DNA of 26,958 bases from an uncultured Candidatus Saccharibacteria bacterium (GTDB lineage Bacteria > Patescibacteriota > Saccharimonadia > Saccharimonadales > Saccharimonadaceae), in NCBI GenBank assembly GCA_948663575.1, contig CAPNAV010000013.1, positions 1 through 26,958 of the forward strand, given 5' to 3'. Both the position numbers and the translations under genes were made by a program. Below the pieces are notes generated by a model. That model was not told the DNA's origin and made no database searches. It saw nothing but the letters and a program-made list of their open reading frames with translations. Of the stretch, positions 22,143-26,958 are shown in pieces. Within the stretch, counting starts at the first letter, position 1, and every line of letters begins with the position of its first letter.

Positions 22143-25100
22143 TTACTTGCCCAGAATTTGTTTCAGATACTTGCCAGTTGGGGTCTTTTCGTCTTTTGCG
22201 AGCTGCTCTGGCGTGCCGGTGGCGCAAATCTGACCGCCGTTTTGACCGCCTTCAGGACCCATGTCGATAATCCAATCAGCGCTTTTAATAACGTGCAAAT
22301 TATGTTCAATGATAATCATAGAGTTGCCGCCATCGACGAGTTTGCCAAGAATCTTCAGGAGACGATTCACATCATCAGTGTGAAGGCCGGTAGTAGGCTC
22401 GTCAAGAATATAGAGGGTTTTTCCGGTACTGCGGCGAGCGAGCTCAGTTGCGAGCTTAATACGCTGAGCTTCGCCACCTGAAAAAGTAGTAGCAGGTTGC
22501 CCAAGTTTGATATAGCCAAGCCCGACCTCTTGAATAGTCTGGAGTTTAGGCAAAATTGAGGGGATATTAGCAAAGAAATCAACAGCTTCATCGATAGTCA
22601 TATTAAGGACTTCGGAAATATCTTTGCCTTTATACTTAACTTCGAGAGCTTCATGATTATAACGCTTGCCATGGCAGGTCGGACAAGTGACGTAGACGTC
22701 GGGCAAGAAGTGCATTTCGATCTTATTGACGCCGTCACCTTGGCAGGTTTCGCAGCGGCCACCCTTGACATTAAAACTAAAGCGGCCAGCCTTATATCCA
22801 CGCAACTCAGCTTCAGGCTGTTTTGCGAAGAGTTCGCGAATCTGATTAAAGACGCCGGTATAGGTTGCAGCATTAGAGCGAGGAGTGCGTCCGATTGGCG
22901 ACTGGTCAATCACTATACATTTATCAAGATATTCAATACCATCAATACGCTCGTGTAAACCGGAAACGGTCTGAGCGCGATGGAGACGGGCTAACAGTTC
23001 ATTAGCTAAAATTTCATTAACAAGTGTAGACTTGCCGCTGCCAGAGACACCAGAAACTACCGTCATGACACCCAACGGAAAATGTGCGTCTAGATTTTTG
23101 AGATTGTTTTCGCGAGCACCAATTACAACAAGCTCTTGATCTTTTTTAGGCTTGCGACGTTTCTTAGGAATAGGGATCGTGAGTCGACCAGATAAATACT
23201 GGCCAGTAATAGATTTATCATTTTGAGAAACTTCCTCAGGGGTGCCAGCAGCAATTAGGCGACCACCGTTTTTGCCGGCACCTGGGCCGATGTCAACAAT
23301 GTAATCCGCCTCGCACATCGTATCCTCGTCGTGCTCGACTACGAGAACGGTATTTTTGAGGTCACGAAGATGTTTGAGAGTAGAGATAAGCTTATCATTA
23401 TCGCGTTGATGTAGGCCAATACTCGGCTCGTCCAGAACATAGAGTACGCCCTGTAAGCCTGAGCCAATTTGCGTCGCCAGGCGAATACGCTGAGCCTCGC
23501 CACCAGAAAGAGTATTAGCAGCGCGACCAAGCTCAAGGTAGCCTAGCCCGACATCTTGCATGAATTTAACGCGTTCACGGATCTCCTTAATAATAGGCTG
23601 AGCGATTTGCTGTTCGGATTCGGTGAACTGAAGGTCTTTGCTTAAAACTTCGAGGGTGGCATCGACATCAAGATTGCACATATCCATAATGTTCAAACCG
23701 TGCACCGTGACGGCAAGAACAGCTGGCTGAAGGCGCGCACCATGACATGTCTGACACTCATGCACGCGCATAAAACGTTCAATATCCTTGCGGATAAACT
23801 CAGAATCAGTCTCTTTATGACGACGCTCGAGAGTAGGAATAACGCCCTCGTACGTAGACTGATAAGTGGCACCGTTGCCCCATTTGCCGTGGCCACCAAC
23901 GCTAACCTCGTATTTCTCTTTGCCGGTGCCATAAAGAAGAATCTGAAGATGCTCCTCACTAAGCTCGCTAATCGGAACGTGAATTGAGAAACCATGACGC
24001 TGTGCGACAGCATCGAGTCGTTTTAACCACCAAGATTCTTGGGTCACGCGATTGAACGGACGAATGCCACCCTCGGCGATGGTGAGGTTGGGATTGAGGA
24101 TTAAATTTGGGTCGATTTCGAGACGTGTGCCAAGACCAGTGCAGGTGGGGCAGGCGCCCTGAGGAGCATTGAAAGAGAACAGGCGCGGTTCGAGCTCAGG
24201 AATAAGTTCGTCAGGATGGAGCTCGCAAGCGTAGCGCTGAGAGAAAGTATAAAGACTATCGCCATTAGGCAGCTCAAGTCCATCTCCGCGAGGAACGCGT
24301 CGCTCAATCCCGCCGTCGCGGGTTTCGCGCGCTGCATGCTCGCTCGTAAGCTCCGCACCCCCTCGCAGAGAGGAGTCGAGCTGCTCATTGTTATACGCTA
24401 TACTTTCGGTGACAGTCTTACTACCAATACCACGAGCCTCAATCGTCGTACTGTTGTCGTTAATCTTAAGTAGTTTAATAATTCCCTGCCCGAGCTCGAG
24501 CGCCTGTTCGATGGAGCTGGAGATGCGACTGAGTAAATCGGGAGATAGAACGAAACGATCGACGACGATTTCAATGTCATGACGGTCGTTTTTGTTAAGA
24601 TCGGGGAATTCGTCAAGCGCATAGACAATACCGTCAACGCGAACGCGCGAAAAACCCTTGCTCTGATATTGCTCCGGAACATGCATGAAGCTACCTTTTT
24701 TCTGCGAAACGATAGGAGCGAGAAGCATTAATTTACTACCAAGTGGCAACTTCATTACTTCGTTAATAATGTCTTCGACGCTACGGCGTTGCACTTCACG
24801 ATGACAAATTGGGCAGTGCGGCACACCGACGCGAGCAAAGAGGAGGCGCAGATAATCATAGACTTCGGTGACCGTGGCAACAGTAGAGCGCGGGTTGCGG
24901 CTAGTGGATTTTTGATCAATCGAAATCGCCGGTGAAAGTCCAGTAATACTATCGACATCCGGCTTATCCATAACTCCCAAAAACATGCGGGCATAGCTAG
25001 AGAGACTCTCGACGTAGCGACGCTGACCTTCAGCGTAAATCGTATCAAAAGCAAGACTAGATTTACCAGAACCGGAAAGACCAGTAATCACGACTAGTTT

Positions 25101-25178
25101 ATCACGCGGAATATCGACGTCGATATTTTTAAGATTATGCTGACGTGCACCTCGAATTTTGATAAAATTGTTATCCAT
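22143..25178 (-). CDS. uvrA: UvrABC system protein A (excinuclease subunit)
   Basis: UvrA dimers scan DNA for lesions and load UvrB in nucleotide excision repair. Two ABC ATPases are visible: Walker A GLSGSGKSS (33-41) and GVSGSGKST (about 710), signatures LSGGEAQRIRLAT and FSGGEAQRIKLAT, Walker B LYVLDEPSIGLHQRD and LYILDEPTTGLHTDD. Zinc-binding sets include CETCQGDG...CPTCHG near the C-terminus. The first zinc site reads CELH...CPTC, so one usual Cys is His. At 1011 residues it is about 60-70 longer than typical UvrA; much of the excess lies at about 240-302, where an 87-bp inverted-repeat-bounded segment (24284-24370) encodes SLRGGAELTSEHAARETRDG-type sequence. ATG 25178 has no Shine-Dalgarno. 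Confidence 0.97.
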   Translation of the reverse strand: MDNNFIKIRGARQHNLKNIDVDIPRDKLVVITGLSGSGKSSLAFDTIYAEGQRRYVESLSSYARMFLGVMDKPDVDSITGLSPAISIDQKSTSRNPRSTVATVTEVYDYLRLLFARVGVPHCPICHREVQRRSVEDIINEVMKLPLGSKLMLLAPIVSQKKGSFMHVPEQYQSKGFSRVRVDGIVYALDEFPDLNKNDRHDIEIVVDRFVLSPDLLSRISSSIEQALELGQGIIKLLKINDNSTTIEARGIGSKTVTESIAYNNEQLDSSLRGGAELTSEHAARETRDGGIERRVPRGDGLELPNGDSLYTFSQRYACELHPDELIPELEPRLFSFNAPQGACPTCTGLGTRLEIDPNLILNPNLTIAEGGIRPFNRVTQESWWLKRLDAVAQRHGFSIHVPISELSEEHLQILLYGTGKEKYEVSVGGHGKWGNGATYQSTYEGVIPTLERRHKETDSEFIRKDIERFMRVHECQTCHGARLQPAVLAVTVHGLNIMDMCNLDVDATLEVLSKDLQFTESEQQIAQPIIKEIRERVKFMQDVGLGYLELGRAANTLSGGEAQRIRLATQIGSGLQGVLYVLDEPSIGLHQRDNDKLISTLKHLRDLKNTVLVVEHDEDTMCEADYIVDIGPGAGKNGGRLIAAGTPEEVSQNDKSITGQYLSGRLTIPIPKKRRKPKKDQELVVIGARENNLKNLDAHFPLGVMTVVSGVSGSGKSTLVNEILANELLARLHRAQTVSGLHERIDGIEYLDKCIVIDQSPIGRTPRSNAATYTGVFNQIRELFAKQPEAELRGYKAGRFSFNVKGGRCETCQGDGVNKIEMHFLPDVYVTCPTCHGKRYNHEALEVKYKGKDISEVLNMTIDEAVDFFANIPSILPKLQTIQEVGLGYIKLGQPATTFSGGEAQRIKLATELARRSTGKTLYILDEPTTGLHTDDVNRLLKILGKLVDGGNSMIIIEHNLHVIKSADWIIDMGPEGGQNGGQICATGTPEQLAKDEKTPTGKYLKQILGK
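24284..24370. repeat. In-frame inverted-repeat-bounded insertion in uvrA
   Basis: Arms CTCCGCGAGG (24284-24293) and CCTCGCAGAG (24361-24370) pair over 10 bp, with one G-U on the minus strand. An inner CCCGC/GCGGG hairpin lies between. The 87-bp span is exactly 29 codons and more GC-rich than its surroundings. Confidence 0.5.
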
Positions 25179-25187
25179 TAGCTAATG

Positions 25188-25216
25188 ATTATACAGTAAA
25201 AAGCCCCGGACTGCAA
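25188..25216 (-). promoter_or_regulatory. uvrA promoter overlapping the upstream terminator
   Basis: Minus-strand TTGCAG (25211-25216), a 17-nt spacer and TATAAT (25188-25193), 9 nt before ATG 25178. The -35 lies in the loop of the terminator at 25198-25230. Confidence 0.7.
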
Positions 25217-25230
25217 TAGCCCAGGGCTTT
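25198..25230 (-). terminator. Terminator of the short transcript between sbcB and uvrA
   Basis: Minus strand: AAAGCCC (25224-25230) and GGGCTTT (25200-25206) close a stem-loop followed by TTTTT. Confidence 0.8.
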
Positions 25231-25355
25231 AGTTTGGATTGGCAACACCGTTTTAATGACCGCATTCAATATCATCGATGAGATTATATATTTCATTACC
25301 CCCCTGTTTTTTTGAATCCCATCTTCAAGTTTCTGCGTAGGTTTTATGCCTACTC
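25198..25355 (-). ncRNA. Candidate small RNA or tiny-peptide transcript
   Basis: A promoter and terminator delimit a transcript of about 155 nt with no ordinary gene. It starts at a 5-bp hairpin (GTAGG 25337-25341 with CCTAC 25349-25353). Inside are runs of seven A and six G (minus strand). A 35-codon frame beginning MKYIISSMILNAVIKTVLP runs through the terminator stem; an 8-codon frame (MGFKKTGG) overlaps its ATG; a third frame ends NEIYNLIDDIECGH. None is convincing, so a small RNA or a broken small gene are both possible. Confidence 0.5.
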
Positions 25356-25360
25356 TGTCT

Positions 25361-25389
25361 ATTGTAGCACAGATTGTTTATTTTGTCAA
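25361..25389 (-). promoter_or_regulatory. Promoter of the short transcript
   Basis: Minus-strand TTGACA (25384-25389), a 17-nt spacer ending CTGTGC and TACAAT (25361-25366). It starts 8 nt after the sbcB stop. Confidence 0.8.
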
Positions 25390-25396
25390 TAGAATA

Positions 25397-26884
25397 CTAG
25401 AGGTCGGCTGATTGGAGACTTTGATACCAAAGCATCAACTCGTCGATTAGATACTGGCACTCGTCGGCGGTTTTGTTGCCAGGGAGGGGCTGGTTCTGAG
25501 TAATTAAATCACTAGCAGCTTGAATCTCTTGCAGGAATGTTTCTTCCTGGCTACGCAAACGAGCTAAACGATACTCTTCCCATTGAGCTGATTCTTCGCT
25601 AGAAAGGGCGCTGGGAAAATTCTTAGCTTTATAGTGCAATAGAAGATCGGGTAATCTTTTATCTTTGAAATGTGGGTGAAAATTTGTCAAATCATCGGCT
25701 AGGTTGGCGCGCACTACAGCGCAGATACGACTGTCACCATCATCGAGGAAGCCATCATAGAGAGCGCCGCCAACATCATTGAATTTAGCGGATTGCTCCT
25801 TGACTTTTTGCTGGATTTCACGCTTAGTATCGCGTTCGCGCTTGCCGGCACGTTGGATAAATTCGGGATGAGCACGGAGGCTTTGGAGATTCTGCTCAAC
25901 GATTTCTGGGGTGAGGCCGATTTTTTGCCAACCATCTTCCTTACTCAAAACGCCGAGCGGAGCAACAGCAGGACAATGGTTAAGCTGAAGCTTCTTAATA
26001 ATCGGGAAATAATCACGCTCCCAGGGATCGCGCTCGCGAAATGGCTTGGTTTTATCGATAGTGCCAGCAGCTTCAGCAGCCGCCTCGCCAGCTAGGAGCT
26101 CATCGATATTGTAACGTAAGTCAAAAACCAGCAAATTACCATTGCCAATCTCCGCAACAGGGATAGCAACCGTGGTATGCAAATTTTCTGACGGGTAGCG
26201 CCCAGAGGCGTAGACAAAAGGCTGGGGATTTTTAAGATTGACAAGCTGAGCAACATCACGCTTATTACGCAGGCGATAGAGAAAATCGAATAATTGCGGC
26301 TGATGCTCCTTAATCAGTTTAGTGACACTGATAAGAGCTTCGACATCCGAAAGCGCGTCATGGGCATGGGCGTGGACGATATTATTCTCCTTAGTGATGA
26401 GCTCGAGGCGATTAGTAGGTTTGCCTTCAGGGGTGAACGGCCACTTAATTCCCTCTGGACGAAGGGCGCGAGTCATTCTGACAACGTCGAGCAAATCCCA
26501 ACGGCTACGTCCATCCTTCCATTGCCATTCATAGGCATCATAAAAATTACGCCAAAGCGTGGCGCGCATAAATTCATCATCGAAGCGTACAGAATTATAA
26601 CCCAGCATCGTCGTGCCAGGAGTGGCAATCTGGTTGACAAAATATTTGCAAAATTCGCGTTCGGAAATACCATCGAGACGCGTGGATTGAGGAGTGATGC
26701 CAGTAATCATGATAGCCTGAGGGCTAGGGAGAGTATCATCGGCTAATTCAACTAACAGATTGACCGGCTCGCCAATCGGCTCAAAGTCAAGATTGGTGCG
26801 TTGGCCGGCAAATTGCATGATACGGTCGAAGCGAGGACTGCGTCCGGAAGTCTCAAGGTCATAAAAAAACAGGGTTTCTGACAT
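25397..26884 (-). CDS. sbcB: Exodeoxyribonuclease I
   Basis: This 495-residue DEDDh exonuclease should digest single-stranded DNA 3' to 5'. Motif ExoI is FFYDLETSG (Asp9, Glu11), ExoII is GYNSVRFDDEFMRATLWRNF, and ExoIII HAHDALSDVEALI supplies the His and Asp. WDLLDVVRMTRALRPEGIKWP and FDFLYRLRNKRDV are typical of SbcB, followed by the SH3-like domain (PFVYASGRYPSENLHTTVAIPVA) and the helical C-terminal domain. Length is close to E. coli ExoI (475). ATG 26884 has no Shine-Dalgarno; TATAAT (26894-26899) lies 9 nt upstream. Confidence 0.95.
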   Translation of the reverse strand: MSETLFFYDLETSGRSPRFDRIMQFAGQRTNLDFEPIGEPVNLLVELADDTLPSPQAIMITGITPQSTRLDGISEREFCKYFVNQIATPGTTMLGYNSVRFDDEFMRATLWRNFYDAYEWQWKDGRSRWDLLDVVRMTRALRPEGIKWPFTPEGKPTNRLELITKENNIVHAHAHDALSDVEALISVTKLIKEHQPQLFDFLYRLRNKRDVAQLVNLKNPQPFVYASGRYPSENLHTTVAIPVAEIGNGNLLVFDLRYNIDELLAGEAAAEAAGTIDKTKPFRERDPWERDYFPIIKKLQLNHCPAVAPLGVLSKEDGWQKIGLTPEIVEQNLQSLRAHPEFIQRAGKRERDTKREIQQKVKEQSAKFNDVGGALYDGFLDDGDSRICAVVRANLADDLTNFHPHFKDKRLPDLLLHYKAKNFPSALSSEESAQWEEYRLARLRSQEETFLQEIQAASDLITQNQPLPGNKTADECQYLIDELMLWYQSLQSADL

Positions 26885-26893
26885 AATATATTG

Positions 26894-26899
26894 ATTATA
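26894..26899 (-). promoter_or_regulatory. -10 box of sbcB
   Basis: Minus-strand TGT-TATAAT (26894-26902), 9 nt before ATG 26884. A weak TTGGAG (26919-26924) in the loop of the upstream terminator could be the -35. Confidence 0.55.
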
Positions 26900-26905
26900 A
26901 CACGA

Positions 26906-26934
26906 ATCAAAACCACCCCTCCAAGGGGTGGTTT
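26906..26934 (-). terminator. Terminator of a minus-strand gene beyond the window
   Basis: AAACCACCCC (26910-26919) pairs perfectly with GGGGTGGTTT (26925-26934); on the minus strand it ends in TTTTGATT. A further GCCC/GGGC hairpin lies at 26940-26952. Confidence 0.75.
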
Positions 26935-26958
26935 GCTCAGCCCTATAAGGGCATGTTA

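Noticed and set aside
1..26958. UGA recoding to glycine as in SR1/Gracilibacteria
   Set aside because: Several real genes end in UGA at the expected length (5991, 9645, 13070, 3170), and no conserved gene has internal UGA.
1..26958. tRNA, rRNA, CRISPR array, IS element or prophage
   Set aside because: No T-arm-like GGTTCGANTCC, no regularly spaced direct repeats and no transposase or integrase motifs were seen.

Overview
The window looks like a chromosomal segment of a small-genome bacterium of the Candidate Phyla Radiation (Patescibacteria), most likely Saccharibacteria (TM7). This is inferred from the gene set: a two-helix type IV secretion pilin-like protein of the kind common in CPR genomes, small accessory membrane proteins, orphan hypothetical genes, an archaeal-style RNA methyltransferase beside ribosomal protein bL27, an ExoI-type SbcB, and short intergenic spaces. 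No rRNA, tRNA, CRISPR array or transposase was seen. UGA is used as a stop, so the UGA-recoded SR1/Gracilibacteria are unlikely.

Layout. 1-2.3 kb: a truncated surface-domain remnant and an ABC exporter (minus). 2.4-6.2 kb: three proteins of unknown function, inorganic pyrophosphatase and a 69-residue membrane protein. 6.3-14.1 kb: almost all minus strand and rich in DNA repair: rarA, an orphan gene, a histidine kinase-response regulator-recO operon, a membrane-anchored protein, and flippase-like gene-xseA-xseB. 14.2-15.7 kb: plus-strand RNA methyltransferase-rpmA operon. 15.7-16.6 kb: pilin-like gene with a long, strongly structured leader. 16.7-18.5 kb: a 612-residue fusion of a PfkB-like domain to class I fructose-bisphosphate aldolase. 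18.9-22 kb: bL25, a HicA-like gene, and a DUF916-like/WxL-like surface pair. 22.1-26.9 kb: uvrA, a short independent transcript, and sbcB.

Two expression styles can be read from the DNA. Housekeeping and repair genes (ABC exporter, rarA, kinase, flippase-xseAB, methyltransferase, kinase-aldolase fusion, the 10969-11769 gene) have a TATAAT/TACAAT box ending only 6-7 nt before ATG and no Shine-Dalgarno, which predicts leaderless mRNAs; uvrA and sbcB have 9 nt. A second group (three orphan genes, the small membrane protein, the pilin and an RNA-sized transcript) uses near-identical promoters (TTGACA, 17 nt ending TGC, TAnAAT). Those transcripts begin at or near a small stem-loop, and the five protein genes have strong Shine-Dalgarno sites.

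The most notable items are: (1) interleaved, mutually exclusive RNA helices of 14, 11 and 15 bp upstream of the pilin gene, the last followed by six U, resembling an undescribed attenuator or switch; all three imperfect positions are G-U wobbles only on the transcribed strand; (2) the PfkB-like/aldolase fusion whose kinase half lacks the GAGD catalytic motif; (3) the leaderless architecture; (4) a receiver domain split by about 75 extra residues in an operon with recO; (5) an 87-bp inverted-repeat-bounded in-frame segment in uvrA; and (6) the short transcript between sbcB and uvrA. All calls come from reading the sequence alone; no database search was run.
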